Shown here: positions 34,601 to 49,302 of the stretch, one piece after another | Layout of the letters: each line of letters starts with the position of its first letter | How positions within the stretch are numbered: position 1 is the first letter of the stretch | Source of the DNA: Crotophaga sulcirostris | Lineage: Eukaryota; Chordata; Aves; Cuculiformes; Crotophagidae | DNA length: 64,000 nt | NCBI GenBank assembly: GCA_013397455.1 | Contig: VYZB01000329.1 | Coordinates: 452,500-516,499 of the forward strand | Direction of reading: 5' to 3' | Program-made: the position numbers and the translations under genes | Notes under the pieces: model-generated | The model's input: the letters and a program-made list of their open reading frames with translations, nothing else | What the model was told of the DNA's origin: nothing | Database searches by the model: none

Positions 34601-37332
34601 GTAAGTTAGTCCAACTGATAGCAAAACTTGACATGTTTCATATTATTTCAACTTCTTTTATTTGAACAAGGGAATAGATAAACAAAAGGAAACAATCCTG
34701 TTGTTTTTAAAATTTTATGAAAATATAACCCGAAGAGAGGTCAGTCTTCAAATGCATGGTCCATATGGTTTGGCTGACACAAGTAGCTGCAAGGATAACA
34801 TCACTTTGTAGGAATAGTGGGACTCAGCTCTCTCCAGCTCATTGCAGTAGCAGAGTGGAAAGAAAATGTAAATCAAATTGCTCCTTTATCCACCATTTTT
34901 GATGCCTTGGTTATATCTGAGTCAGTGGTAGCATAAACTACTGCAGCTTCTAGGTCTGTTAATAAAAATTCCAAAAATAATTATCCTCTACTTCATATAA
35001 AACAGTGGACTAACTATTTTGTGTTTGTCCTGCAAGTCGTCAGATGTTATTATTATAAGCAGACTTCACAAGCAGCTATGTTGTAGAGGAATGGAGAAAC
35101 ACTTGTGTTAATTGTGGTTTCATTATTTAGAAGAAACTGCTATTTAGTTTGCTGATTTACACTTTTATTATCCTAGTCAAGTGTATTTCAGCTACACTGA
35201 CTGAGCATAGACCTTACCACTAAGTAGACCACATTGTGGAATATTGTTTTCCTTATTCATTAGAATAAAGTTTAGCAATGTGTATGCATTGATGTAAAGT
35301 TTCTGTGAAATATATAGGAATATAATATATCTACATAGGTGAGTTTCTGCTAATTTCAGATTTATTTAGTATCCAAAAAAGTGATCAAGGCAAAATCACT
35401 GGGTGAGTGATTTGTCTTGATAGCCATACATATCCTATGAGCTGCGTGCTGGTCATTGTGAAAAACTTAAACAACCCAACAAAGAAATCATCAGGGCTAT
35501 ATCTCAAGAGGTATTTGGTATCAGACCTGTAGGTCAACAGTTAAGGAATGTGCGTGTCCCAGCACTAGCTCGCTCACACTCACATTTCTGTCTTGACATG
35601 TTCAGTGTGATAGTGTGTGCCAACACCAAGGATGTTGCTACAGCCAGAGACCTGCCTAACTTGGAGCTAGTGGTTCCTCAAATTGCCTTTGACCCATTAG
35701 CAACTGTCTGGGCACCCCACACCCAGGGCCAAGGCTAACAAGGGACCTTAAATGAGTACCCAGAGGTGGATTAGAAGTGCTTACAGGGCAGGCTTCTGTT
35801 CTGGTGGTAAGTAAGTAAGTAAGGTGGTGAGAACCTTACTAAAGTTACTGGTATGTCTTCAAGTACTTTCAGCTGTAGTTTAACCTTACTTTTCCAGACA
35901 TTTGACTGAAAGCATACCAGGTAATGGTTTGTTTGAGAAACTGCCCTTCTCACCTGCTAAACACTGTGCTGATGATTACCATGCTCCCCGTTGTGGCTGT
36001 GCATAATTAGGGCTGCATGACTTGTCAGTGGAGAAGAGCCTGTGCCAATCCTCTGGCACAGGAGTGTGTATTTCTGGTAGTCTTCACACTAGATGCCTCC
36101 AAGAGTGATCACCTGTAGCCTGTGTGCATATTGGGGTGCTACTCTCAGCTGTCTGGACAAACTCTCAGTGTTACAAAGCTTTGCTTTCAGATATGTATCA
36201 GACTATAGAAATCAGAAGACAAAAATTATCTGTCCAGTCTCCCTGCAGAACTGATACAAAGACCTGAACATCAAAGAGTGAGATCCAAGAAGTCAGCAAC
36301 AGGAGTGGAAAGCCACCAGCAGCAACCAGGAGGAAAGGCTGAAGAGGCAGAGCTGACTGTTTCTGCAGGCTCTTTGGGATAGTCCCACTCTCTGCTATAG
36401 GAAGCTATCTTTGTGCTGTCTCTATGGGCTCTTTTGAAGGACAGGCTGTTAATTACATTTGTAACTTAGCAAGGTTCATGAGTATGTATCTTTTTTTCAT
36501 CTGAATAAGCCTGTACTCTCAAATAATTATGTCCCCGCTTCCTCCATCCATCATGATCCCCTGGCAGTCTACCTTGTGTAAATGTAACACAGTTCACTTC
36601 TGGGCTTCCTTCTGGAGTGGGTTAGTTAGTTTCCTTGGAAAACATCAGATGTATTTCTTGGAGAAATCTTGCTCCCAGTAGGCAGAATAAATACATACAC
36701 CAGGCTTGGATGTCTTTGCTCTACGCTGCAGGCTGCTTGAAGCCTTGAAACACTCCCATATGCTATTGTGCAGTGTGCCTAGGTATACAACATGTAACAT
36801 CTGTCTCCTTCAGTAAAAATACTGTTCCAGTGGGCTGCAAGACAGCCCACAAATTTTTAACACTATAAACTGATGAAAGTTACAAAATAATGAAGCCTCA
36901 GGACCACAGAGGTACCACACAGGGGCATAGGAGACCCATGGCCAAGGACTGTCTCTTGTGGGTATGGTCAATCTGCTCTGGAAAGTCTGGATGTGATCAT
37001 ACCACATCGCTTGGGCTGAATCACTCCCTAGGGCAAATTGTTTTAGTGTATGGAACAGCAATAGAAGCAGCCTCTGTGGCTTTCTTCTTCATCCTTCCTT
37101 CAAAGGGTTTTTGCAGTGCTATGCCTATAACATCATGAATTTTCTTGGGAAAGATGGGCAACAAGGGAGTTATGAAAGTACAGCAACTAGAGAAATTGGA
37201 TACATCACCAGGGACATCATGTACATCATGACCTTTTTTTTTAAGCCTGATGGATCTAGAATTGGAGGTGTCTCTTCAAGGAGTATTTCCAGGAATCTTT
37301 AAAATTGGTGCTAAGGCAATGTAGTGTAAGTG
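28621..37332. other. Gene desert, part 2
   Basis: No exon and no repeat that I can name. It includes a 9-bp stem hairpin at 28884-28906 and a (GTAA)4 run at 35807-35822. The segment at about 32380-32510 has TAAT/ATTA-rich text resembling conserved noncoding sequence. The open frames of 60-77 codons here look random. Confidence 0.5.
35807..35822 (+). repeat. (GTAA)4 microsatellite
   Basis: Four perfect GTAA units. Confidence 0.9.
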
Positions 37333-37440
37333 AATCACAGAATCATAGAATGGTTTGGGTTGGAAGGGACCTGAAAGATCATCTAGTTCCAACCCCCCTG
37401 CTGTGGGCAGGGACACCTTCCACTAGATCAGGTTGCTCAA
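37333..37440 (-). mobile_element. CR1 LINE 3' end (short, minus strand)
   Basis: AATCACAGAATCATAGAATG, GGTTTGGGTTGGAAGGGACC, TGAAAGATCATCTAGTTCCA and the following text are the reverse complement of the standard avian CR1 3' UTR and tail. Only about 108 bp are present, so the copy is strongly 5'-truncated. It is well preserved and probably younger than the relics around it. Confidence 0.95.
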
Positions 37441-38090
37441 TAAGCATAATAACATATAAATAGAATAAACATATAACTGTAACTTTCTCTGAAGTGGTGT
37501 TTAAAACCTGCCAAAGCAGTGTTCTGCAATTTCAGGTAACTCTTTCTAACTGTTTTTCATAATACAGGAGGAAAAGAGTTTGCAGCTGTCCTTGGTCAGA
37601 TGTCAAGTCTTCTTGCCAACTACTTCTTTTAGTTCTTGAAGTCTGGTGCCTTCCTCACAATATTAAGCATTTTTTAATGATGCATAAAGATAAAACCTTG
37701 TTTTTCTTTTTTGCCTACAGAGATTAATGTATATGATGGACTCTCATATATTCAATATATTAACTGCTGTTAAGAATTGCTTTCTCTGGAAACCTTTGAA
37801 TCAGTGAAACTGATTTATAAATCAGAATCATAAATTTAATTCGACTGGGATCTATGCAATTGTCGCCATCACTTTTTAGTCCAAAACCAACCTTTGTCCC
37901 TGCATTTTCCTTTCTGCATATCTTTTCAATCTGGATTTTGCTGGTATTTGTTTATACTGAACTAAATATAAGTACACATCTCCCTTTATGGGAGATATAT
38001 TGTTTAAATAACCACATTGTTTATTTTTTACCTTTGGAAGTCATTCAGATATACCATTGCCATGGATATAGTATAAAACACCAGCTGAAC
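37441..38090. other. Intergenic, nothing recognised
   Basis: AT-rich sequence without exon, repeat or structure that I can support. Confidence 0.5.
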
Positions 38091-38311
38091 TGACTAATAA
38101 TAACACCCAGCTGTTAGACTAGTAGTCTGCAGATCTCAAGGTGCTTTATAAATGGAATCCATGTAATCACTCTCTTTGGACAGACATAGGAGTTGAAAGA
38201 ACAAAAAAACTCAAATTATTTTTTCCCATGAATACTCAGGTACCAGTAGTAGAAATCAGTTTGCTGGATGCACAGATCATATCTAGTGGATCACACTAGG
38301 CTGTCTTCTGG
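38091..38311 (-). mobile_element. MIR-type SINE relic (minus strand)
   Basis: The + strand reads as the reverse complement of a MIR-family SINE: TAATAATAACACCCAGCTG, then AGATCTCAAGGTGCTTTATA, an eroded middle, and TATCTAGTGGATCACACTAG near the former 5' tRNA-related end. The order agrees with the MIR layout. Divergence is high, as expected for an insertion predating birds. Confidence 0.6.
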
Positions 38312-39491
38312 CAGTTGATATAAATCATATTCCAACTATAATCTAGTTGGTTTTAGACAGAAAACTTTTTGATGGGAACAAGAATTACTTCTAACAAGCA
38401 TGGTATTGAAAGTGTTCCTCAGCCGTAGGGACCTTACTAAGAGCTCTGAGCGTACTCTGCCATTTCTATGGGCTGGACAACTGGCTAAAGCTCACTAACA
38501 GCAAACTGGGAGCACCATGAGTATCTCTGAGTGCAAGACTCATCTTGGAAGCATGCCTGCATTGTACAGAACAGATAGTCTTGGAAAAGAAGCGAAAAAG
38601 CCAAAGAACCAGATAGGAAAAAAAATCTCATTTTTAGCACAACTTTCCATGCGGATTTTTAACAGATCATTGTTTGGGCATGCTGATACAACCAACTGAA
38701 AATTTCCAGTGAAAGCATATTGAATTCAGCAGAATCACAACGAAGTAAAAGCAACCAAAAAGATTTTTCAATGAGACTTTTTGATTTAACCTAGTATCTA
38801 TTCCATGGTATTATCTAGTGGTTGTGGCAAAATCCTGGGAGATGAGACTGCTTAGTTTTATTCATAACCTTAGGGTCTGTCATATTATTCACCCGCAGAA
38901 TACTTATATTAATGCTTCCCAACCTCTCAGGAGTGTTGGTCTCACACTGTTGTTCAATACGTAATCTGGATGGAGGCAAGCTGAAATTCTTGGCCTAAGT
39001 ACATGACCCCAGTACCAACTTGAGGCTGCAGAATAAGTAATTTCCAAGGAAGGCTGTGGCAAAGGAAACATATCCATCTATTACTTCAGATCCTTATTGA
39101 GAAGAATTTTGAGTGAGTTGTGATTTCAAATAATACAGGTGATGCTACTGACCTTCGGAGCAGGAGATCTATACAGATGTTTGCTTAGAAAACTGAGCTT
39201 GATGACCTCTGTTCAATTCAATGACTACATTACCTGTCAGTGGCTTCCAGCCAGTGCTGAACCTGGCACACTTCAACACACAGGGATTGTTCTGCATGAC
39301 CAGAGCAAACAAATTGATTTTCAGATCCTGCCTAGAGTAATTCAATTAGCAATTGAATTGGTGAATGGAGAGAAAGAGAGGCTATAGGACAAAGTCCTAC
39401 ACCAATTTGTGTTCACTGCCATTGGAGCCAATGGGATGGGGCCTGCCTGGGTTATGCAAGGTGTGACTCACTAGAGGTTCATGCAGTATAA
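38312..39491. other. Intergenic, nothing recognised
   Basis: No exon or clear repeat. The stretch at 39385-39480 has a faint resemblance to old amniote repeats that I cannot place. Confidence 0.45.
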
Positions 39492-39570
39492 GACCAACAA
39501 GACCACTGTGATCAGTTATTTTGACCTCCTGCTTATTACAAGCCACAGGACTTCCCTGAGTCCTTGCAAA
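39492..39570 (-). mobile_element. Old CR1-type LINE 3' fragment
   Basis: AAGACCACTGTGATCAGTTA, TTTTGACCTCCTGCTTATTA and CACAGGACTTCCCTGA follow the order of the reverse-complemented 3' UTR of old CR1-type elements, as at 27951-28620. The fragment is about 80 bp and diverged. Confidence 0.6.
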
Positions 39571-42500
39571 CATAAATATGTCTTTTCCGCAGAATGGAAA
39601 ACCATAAACGTATACGTTACTCGGAGGTACTTCTGCTTATATTGCGTATGGTCCTGTGAGTAATTTGGATTCATTCTGTAGGACTGTTAAGTGAAATGGA
39701 GCAGTTCTATCTCAACTGGATCACAAATGAAACACCCTATAATATGCATAAAAACACTCATATGGTATAAATAATATTTTTAATCAGTCATTGAAATAAT
39801 AATATAAAATTCATTTTATTAACATTTGAAAAATAAATCTCTTCACCTTCCTTCATTGGACTTTAAAGGAGGAAAGTTTTACATTCCCTGTGAAAAAAAT
39901 AAAGTAAAAAATGTTGAGAGAAATGAGTGATCTGACTGGTTAAAGATCACAAATCGCTAATAATAATAAGCTCTGAATATAAGATGCCAAACAGCTGCAG
40001 AGCCTCTTAAACCTAATTCCTCTTTCTTGGAGGATATGACAAGTTTGGAAAAGAGATGATTGCCAAACCCACCATGAAATGTAGGCAAAAATTTTTCTTT
40101 GAATAAATCACTGTCACACTTGATTAAACCATAGACAAGTATCTCAACATGAGGGAATGCTGCAAATCGTTGCGCACAATGAAAACGGAGCCCATGAAAC
40201 CTGTAGACAGAAAATAGAAACCCAGCTCAGGTAGTCTGGTAGACAACCCACTCAAAAGAAGTAGGTGATAGGTGTAGAGTTTATTGGATGTATCAGTAGA
40301 TATTGCATGCTTTTCCATTACCTGACAAGTTACTAAGCAGTTTATTCCATTGCAGTTTGCCACCTGATATAGCAATGTATAAAATTCAAAGAGCAATTAT
40401 TTGGAAAAATCTTATGAATGTTCAAAAATTATATGGAAGATGATTATGCCTGTGAGTCCTTTCCTCACATTTGCACTTTACAAGGCAGGTGTCAACATTT
40501 CAATTTATATATGTAAGCATTATGGAAAGTTTTAAATTCTCAATATGGAATATTCATCCCAAGGAAGTGCCAAATATCCCAACTTTACAGATACTGGAAA
40601 AGCAGTTCATCTACCACTGTTTCTCAGCCCTAGTCTTAGTGCTAATACCCTCCGAACTAGGCAAATAAAAATGACTACAGTAATTGTAATTTTTCAGCTC
40701 TTTGTGTTATGGAAACATGGTGTATTACAAAAAAAAGTATAGAGTATCCAGGCTTCCAGAAACCTGCAGCAGAGCTACGCAGGTCATAGGCTGTTAGCAG
40801 CATCTAAAGTTCCTGCTTCAGAAAATATTTGTGCAGTGAAACACCTTTCTTTGCCTTGATCTATTTGCACTTTATCATATATCTGAGCAACAATATAGTA
40901 AACTAAAATGTGTGACTTGTCAGAGCCCAGGGAACAACAGTTTGAGGAGTTTTAAATACTTTAAAAAATACCCCAAAACAGTCTTTGGGCTTGTTTTTTT
41001 TTTCTTTTTGCTCATTTTTTTCTCCTGCATCACTGGAAATAAGTTATGCATTACCTTATAACGGGGAAAAAAAAAGCAATATGTGACTGTACAAGGAAGG
41101 GGTGTTTTCTCTTTGATTTACTATGTACTCATTCTGTGCCTGCTAAATCCTGCCAAGCTCCGTCCAGGATCATCCAGAATTCTTAATTAATACAGACTAG
41201 TATGGTAGAAAATATGTTTAAAGAGACAGGATAGATTCCTTCCCAATGAAGGAAGATGGTTTTGCAGAAAAACTCTGAACTGCACTATTGGAAAAGGCAT
41301 TTCAGTTCCAGTGATGCACAGGATCAGAATGATTCATCTAATCCAAGCTGCTTAATAGAAAACTGACTGAGTTAATACAAAATGGGTGAAAAAGGAGAGA
41401 TGTGACCAAAGCATCCCGCCTACTTAGGATCTGCATTTCTAAATGCTGCTACTGAGCTGAGGCGCCAGGGCTCAAGACTGAATCTAAACCAGTTCTTTTT
41501 TCACAGCTGAAAAAATATAATTTCCTCCTCATTTGTCACTACTGACAACACATTAGTTACAGTAATTGTTTGGGATCAAGGCTACCACTGCTCAAACCTT
41601 TCTTCTGCAAAGGTCTTTTGGAAGGATCAAATATGGCCCTGTAGCATCACTAAGTGGGAGAAAGGGAGTCTTGGATGCCAATGAATACTGAATATCATCC
41701 AGATGAAGCTAAAAATAGACCTTCCAGGAGAATCCCCTCATGCTCACTCTTCAGCCCATGGGGCTGGTTTTGCCTGTATGTAGAGTAGAGCTAGCCCTCC
41801 TTCCATTCCCTCCATCCTCCTTCCGACTCAGTTCCTTCACATAACCTACAAAACCAGCTGAGGCCTGGTGGCTACAACCTCCCTATCTTCTGTAAGCACT
41901 AAAATGACAATGATGGCTAAAACACAGTGAACAAACGCATTTTGCCTGGAGCCCCTTCTGCAGGGTGTGAGCTGAGAGCAGGTTAAGCAGAAGGGTGTCT
42001 CATTTGTGCCCTCTGTCAGGGCACAGGGGTGATTTAACCACAAAGTTTCTCAGTGCTGTCAAAACTGAGGCAGCTGGGAGCTGAGGACCAAAGCTGAGAC
42101 ACCTGGGGAATGCTAATATGGGCTTGAGGATTATGGACTTTGTTTACACAAAGGTAAGGAAGATGCAGAAAAAACGGATGTTGCTGCATTTAAAAGTACT
42201 GAGATGTAATTCAGGATTAACATAGCTGGCTTAAATTTTCACATTGGGATTTTCCCTCCCTCTCTGATGCTGGACATGCTAGGACACCTGTCTCCCCTTT
42301 GTACACTGGGATGATAGCAGTTATACAGCAACAGAGATGCACTAACAGATAAACTGTATCATGCTTGAAACCTTATGGTGGTCAGGACATAAAGAAGGGA
42401 TTGTTTTACACAATCACAATAGCTTTATTATCATCTCCCTTAATAACAGGATTGTGAGAATACCCCATAAAGCAATCTGCCTTTGCCACCTTCATTAGCC

Positions 42501-45500
42501 TGAGGAATGCCCAATGTCTTTGTGTTCATGTGAGACAAACATCCAGTCTACAGTCTCCAAGATATTGATGCCTGAAAGCCTTCCAAAAGAGACTCATCCA
42601 TGGCTACGTGTTTTCCTCCACCCTTAGTCTTCAGCCTTGTCGTGTAGATAAATTGGAAAATGCATATTATTTCCAATGCTAAATCTTTCAGCTATGAAAA
42701 CTATAAAGTGTTCTGGCCAGAAGTGAAAAAGTAATCCAGCTATGCATGGACGTGTACACCGAGGTCCTTGCCTCTTGTCTCATCCCCTTCTTTCTGTCTT
42801 GCCCCTCTTATACACCAGGGAGAAGCACTGTGGCTTGTCCTGTATGGTCTCCAACAACCTGTTCACACATCTCCACCCTGGACCATCCCAAATGTAAAAA
42901 AAAATTATCTGTCTGTAGTCCGTTTGCTATTATGGTATTAAAAAATAATTATATTTTTTCCTCTGATAGACTTAATTTAGGCATTACCTGGATTCACAGA
43001 TTCCTAATATTTGCTACTGGTGGCTGGTTCATTGTAAATAAGAATGAAGATATATACAGATTTTGTAACAATCCAAAGAATTCCATGAATTATTGAACTT
43101 TTTTCCTGAAATTCTGACCTAAAATACAATACTAAAATTCTCAATTACAAACTTGGTTGATTTTCCTTTTTTTTTTACCTCTAGGTAAATGGCTCGAAGA
43201 ACAGGGGAAGGCAGTGATGGGGAGTGAGTTGACCATAGAGGGTGCTCCAGAAGAGAGATGGGAAAATGAAAGGATGGGGAGAGAGGTGCAGTCCCAAAAA
43301 TGAACACCTGGCTCTAGGTATTACACAGTGCATGGAAAGATGAAGATTTTCCTCTGGTTTCTATTTTTAAAGAGCATCTAACTGATAGGAGGGTATAATT
43401 TCTGTCTTTAGCAGTGAAGTGCTGAGTCTGATTGTAACATGGTCCACAACTCCAGCGAAGAGTGCCATTTCCTGATTTTATCCTAAATTCCCAGGGCATT
43501 GGCTTCTCCAACAAGCAACAAGGGGCATTTTGGCAAGAATACACCCTGGCAACAGAATGGTGTCATCAATATCTCTGTGGTAGTTACCACAGTATAAGAT
43601 TAAGACAAAGGCTGAATTCACAGACTGTATCACTATGGATTTCAAATAGCCTACCTAGATTATCCCAGTCTGTTTCTGCTCTCTTAATTACTTACTACTG
43701 TCCTATAAGTATTATGCAATATTTGTGCCTTGTAAACATTTGATTATCAATTCAAATATCTGTAAAATTCACAGTTAAATATTAGCCAACGATAGGTTGA
43801 AACATAGATGTTTCTTGCGGGAATTAGTCCAGAAAGACAGTTTTAACACCATCACTACACAGCAAAAATGTTGCAAACTCCTGAATGATAGAAGTATGGC
43901 TGGGACCAGTTACTCCTACCGTGGACTCTGTGTGTACTCCAGGAAATTTTTTGACTCCTTGACTACAGCATCTGAAACTTTGCCAGTGATTATACTATAT
44001 ACTTATGTATCTCAGTTCTACTTATTTTCATCCCTTCGCTGTCAACCTGCTTACAACTCTCCCCACATCTCCCTTCTTTTGTGCACTCAGTTAGGGCTGT
44101 GCTATAACTACCATTCTACACTAAGTAGCTTTAACAACTCTCCTCCCACTGCCACACAGCCAGTGCTTTGATCTTTCATGTTCCTCCTGCTGCAGGATCT
44201 TCTGCCTCCATTGTCCCACTGCTCTCCAAAACTCTGGATCCAACATAGGTAACTGCCATGGTGTCCTTCATTGCGTATGTCACAAACTAGGAACAAATGA
44301 ATTCGTCAGGAACATTTAAGATCATTCCACTGGTCATATAATACAGTGATTTTAATGTAACTTGGAGGTGCTGTCAAAGTCCATCCTGTAGTACCTGTCA
44401 ATGCAAGACCATGGAAGTTGTTTTCCTTATACCACGGGTACCAGGTAACAGTGTATTCAAGTCACATAAGCTGCAAATGGACCAAGCAGCGATTTCCATA
44501 CTTCGTGTATTTCACCTCAGATTTTGTCCTGAAAAGCCTAGAAAATGGACATATAAGCTCAGTTAACACTGGACTATATCTCTTCCACTTATTCCAGAAT
44601 AAATGGCTAAATTTTCCCAGTCACTCAAAACAGCGGGCGACTAATAGCAGAAAATATCTTGCTTTACTCCCCTTAGACCTCCTAAGCAATAATTTTCCCT
44701 GCTCTCTGAGCCCATGGATCAGTGACAAATCCTCCAATATCATAACTGAGTTATAGCTGCAGAGATGTCAGTGCTGCTACTAATTTATCTGCCCAGAACC
44801 ACTAGCGCCTGCTCCCCTATTTGGCTAAAGAGTCTTGCCCTCATCCTACCTCAACATTTCCTGCACATAAAGATAAAACTGATGTCTATGCTTGCCAACC
44901 CACTGCTGTGACAGAAACCAACAGGAAATATATCAAGCCAGCAACTCAAAACTGTTGGCTGCCGACTGCAAAGACCCTTGGAATGCAAAGATTGTTCATT
45001 GCAACAGAACTTTCAAGCATATGAACATAGGTTGGAAAGGACTTACTACCTTCAGTCTCCTGAGGTTGACAAGAGATTATGAGGATGATATTTTAAGGAG
45101 AGAATTGTTTATTCATGATAGAAACTGGGGGAAAAACAAACCCATGGTTACTTTTTGGACTATGAGCAGGATTTAACAAAACAGCTTTCGGAGACATTTC
45201 TCTTATCAAAATGTCTTACAAAATCAAAGGGTGAGGAAATGGTTGGAGAATACACAACTTTTGAGAACTGCAGCTAAAAGCCCAGGAACTGGCAAACTGT
45301 CTTTCTGTGAGTGGGGAGTTGACAGAAACCTTGCAATGACCCAGGAGTCGGTGGGAAAGAACAAGGAGATTATTGTGATTCTGAACAGACAAGCAACTCT
45401 TATGGAAAACACGCAACACTGAACCTTCCCTCCTGCTCTCTCCTTTCCTTGGCCCCATCCTGCAGCATCAAGTGGCCCCATCTCTCAATCTCCAGGCCTC

Positions 45501-48500
45501 CAAAGAGTCAGACTGGAAAACCAAGGTCTTCAAGAACTCACAAGACAGCTCCCTCTCACAAGGTACTGACCACAGCAGCGCCCACCTCAGATCCCTCCAG
45601 CCTAAATAAGACTTTACTGCTGTAACAGCATTGCTTGCAGCTCTTCAGATTCCTGAAGGGTCATCAGGCAGAAAAACCACAGCTACAGACAGCTGTAGAC
45701 TGTAATGTTCAGAGCTGTGGGAGCTGTCTGCATTGCACTGTCACTGATAAGTTTGAATCATAGTATTTGCCCCATTTTCCTTTTTTTTTCATAATTTGTA
45801 GTGCTCAGAGTTTGTATTCACCGTTTTCCCATGTTTGTATCTTTGCAATTTTAATTTTCAAAAAACCCCGATTGCTCATTGCAGTAATTTTAGTTTGCAT
45901 TTAATTGTAATGGTTTGAAACTATTAAAAATATTATTTTTATTCCATTATTTTCAGGAGTTGGAAAGCTTGCAGTGCACTCCAGGAGACAAGGATCCAGT
46001 TTAATGTCCTTCAAAGGCAGTCTAACTTGTTCTCCAGAAAACCACTTCACAAAATGAATTATTGGGAGGTAAGTGGTTCAGGACCATTCTAATTCTTCAA
46101 ATCAGAATGCTTACATAGCCAATCTTACCTTCGATGTCTAAATGCATGTTCCAGTGCCATCCTGACATTATTCAAATCCTTATTAAGGAAATAGCTACTT
46201 ATTGTTGGGGTTGTTGTTGTTATTGTTGTTGTTATTCAGCAAATATCTTTTCAAGAAAGGTGGATTATGTAGTAATCAAGGACAAGTTAAGACTAATTGA
46301 CAGTGACTATACCAACAGACTAACCAAGGCCTGGACACACACCCAGTAGTGTGACCTGTCATCCACAGAATGAATTTGGTTCTCTGGTACTGGTTTTGGC
46401 ACCAAACACCCTCCCAGATAATGCCCTGGCACAATTCAGGTAGCCCAGGGTGGGGACCATCCCTCTCTCTGTTTTAGAAGGCTGACAAAACCCTACAGTA
46501 TGAACGTGAGTCAGACCATGCCAGATGGTCTCAGGGACAAACCGATCCTTGGGCCACTTAATTTCCTAGTACAGATGTTGTTCCTCTCCCTGTAGCGGAC
46601 TTGAGACCTCATTTTCATTAAAAATAGAGGAATGATCTGTTGCAGCCCTAGCAATGTGCACCAGATCATTACTAATTCTTCTGCAACTGCCTGATTAATC
46701 CTTCATTATCCGGACTTTCTGCCGGCACCCTGTCAACTGCCTCTCATCCTAATCCTGTGACACAACCTCTTCCCATCAGGTAACACTCAGTCGACTGCCC
46801 AGAACGGCACGGTGCAGGGTGAGGAGTCTCCGGGGGTGTGCTGTGAGAGTGTTCACTCTGGACTGGAAGGGTCTGTAAGTAACATGTGATAAATGAACGG
46901 ACAGACTATTTCCCATGAGATACAAAAAAATATACAGAGTAAGACTGGGCTAAAAGGCTTTTGGTTTTGATGTCCTGCACTCAGAAGTTACAAAATGAAA
47001 TAAAGTGACATTTACAACAGCCATATGAAATCAGTACCATGTATTCTTTAACTGCAAATTAGAAACTTTATTTCTCATAAGATACCTCTCTCATCTTGGA
47101 TGAGTTCCAATTGGTATCAGGTCCAATACTGAAGATTATTTCAGTTTTCCCAAGCTGTATGCAACTCCTTTTTCCTTTTGTAGCACACCTTGCAGCCTAC
47201 TCCATAGTACTAAAGTGTTTTTCTAAAGGGCCGTTCTAGAAATTAGTTTGCAAACTCATTTTCTGTCTTGCTGCAATTGTCTTGAAATACAGGAGACACA
47301 AAGGGTCCCACTGTGAATGTGCAGAATCTTATGACAAAAGATTCTTCTGTCTCTTCTCCCAAGTAGGACTTAGTATTTTACCATCCTCCCCACTCCTGAC
47401 ATTTCTACTTGTTTCACTTACGTCAATGTGCCAGTCTTGTTTGTTTGTTGGGTTTTTTTCTGATTTCAGTTTTAGCCTGCCACACTAGCAAGTCATTGCT
47501 ACAGTTTAACCTGCATTTAAGTCAATTTGCTCGTAAGAGGCATCCCCCTCTCTCTCCACACCCCAAACATGCTCTTTCACCTATCCTTAGCTGTAGTTGT
47601 CAGATCTTCTTCCATATCCAAAAGTCTGTGAATGCTACTAGTGTTCAGTGAATGAGTTACCTGCAATTTTTTTAGCATGGGACAAGGAACGAGTTCTCAA
47701 TATTTAAAAAAAATATTTGATGTATTCAACCAAGATCTCCTAATATTATTTCATTTCAGGCTGATATCCACCATAGGAAATCAGAACAGTGGTTCTGACA
47801 GTTTAGAAAAATCATAAAGATGTCAGAACAGTGCTAGTTTCTATCAAACATCTGATTTTCTCTTTATAAGCAGAAGCTTGCACTTGTCTGAGGAACCTAG
47901 GGTTTCCATGCTACATTTTTATTTTCTGTCCTACCAAAGGACTACCTCATCTACTGGAACAAAGGCTACATGCTGAGAGGAACACATCCATCTTCATGAT
48001 GTATGTTTGGCCCAGAGCCTGAAGCCACAGCTCTATTGCTGGAGATGGTTCAGTGGGTTTGTTAGAATGGTTGTTAAAATTGACTGCCAGGTCCTGAGCC
48101 AGCTGCTAAAGGCTGCCTCCAGCAAGCACTGCTCCTGGTGATTCCTGTCCTCTTTTATGACCTTCGGAGCTTGCTTCTCCCTCTACTGCCACCCACTTGT
48201 TTGAGCTTGGGTTTGGAGTCCCTGGTTGCACCCTATGGCCTCATCTGCACTTGCAGTATTCTCATCACCTCTAAGTCTTTTGTGACTCTGGCCACATGGC
48301 CTTTGTGATTCCTTTGATCTGCCGCTGAAGCTGAAGAAGGATGCAGCCACATGAGCTCCTTCACTGAGATGTAGCAGGAGCTGGACTCTCTGGAGGAGGG
48401 AGTTTTGGTGCTTTCTCTCCTTTAGGGCAAAGGAAAACAGGTTGATTAAAAGCAGTGAACTCGGGGAGGTGTTAGCTGCTACCTCACACATTGGGTTTAT

Positions 48501-49302
48501 AGGCTGAATCTTGTTCTCTTTAGGCTTCCAGGTTTTTCTCAGTTACTATTTCTCCTGTCACATACTCACTGTTTCTTCAGTCATGCACTCACTGCTTGTG
48601 CCTGTCCTTTGGAAAAATGTTTCTTCAGTCCTGCACTTCATCAGTACAGTAATTATTTCAGGCTTCCCTGTTAAGACATAGCAAGCTAGTGTGAGGCACA
48701 GAGAAATGAAAAGAAGTCTTCCTTTTGATTTCAATAGGCTTTGAATGAGGTATTTTTCATTTTTGAATCCTGTTTTTTTCCTCTTCTTCTTTCACTCACT
48801 TTGGTATTCAATATGTGTGTGAGTGTGTGTGACTCCATGTTTGTGATGTCCATCTCCTAGACATTTGGTGCTGAGAAGGATACAAATTTGTGAGATAAAC
48901 TCTGAAGACATAATCAATGAAACACTGAAGCCAATTCCATGTTTTAATCCTGCATATATTATCCTGGAACACAGCCCACATTTATGATGTGTGAGAGAAT
49001 AGAAAAATAATGGGATTACTCAGAAGTTTCAGATGATTATAAACATATGGCGCAGGACAGTATAAGAACAAAACATACTGAGGGAAATATCATCAGTAAA
49101 TGAAAGGTTAATAACGGAAAAAGTAAGTTTGGAACCTCATATGTGGCCTATTATCAAACACTACTGACATGAAAGAATTCCTGCAGAACTGTTAAAAGTG
49201 GACAGCTAGTAGTTTAATGATTGTAACAAGAAAACTTTAAGGCATTGGAAAGGAAACTATATGATTATAAAAGAACTCATCACATATTTAAGTCTCCTAT
49301 GA
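39571..49302. other. Gene desert, part 3
   Basis: About 9.7 kb without recognisable exon. It includes a GTT-rich microsatellite at 46211-46236 and a locally CpG-retaining stretch at 46700-46860. The stretch at 44800-45650 is less AT-rich and may be an unnamed old element. Open frames up to 124 codons have no motif and neighbour stops in all other frames. Confidence 0.5.
46211..46236 (+). repeat. GTT-rich microsatellite
   Basis: Imperfect (TTG)n tract interrupted by TTA units. Confidence 0.85.

Noticed and set aside
44800..45650. Possible solo LTR ending near an AATAAG and TGCTGTAACA text
   Set aside because: No matching terminal sequences, target duplication or internal retroviral remains could be found.
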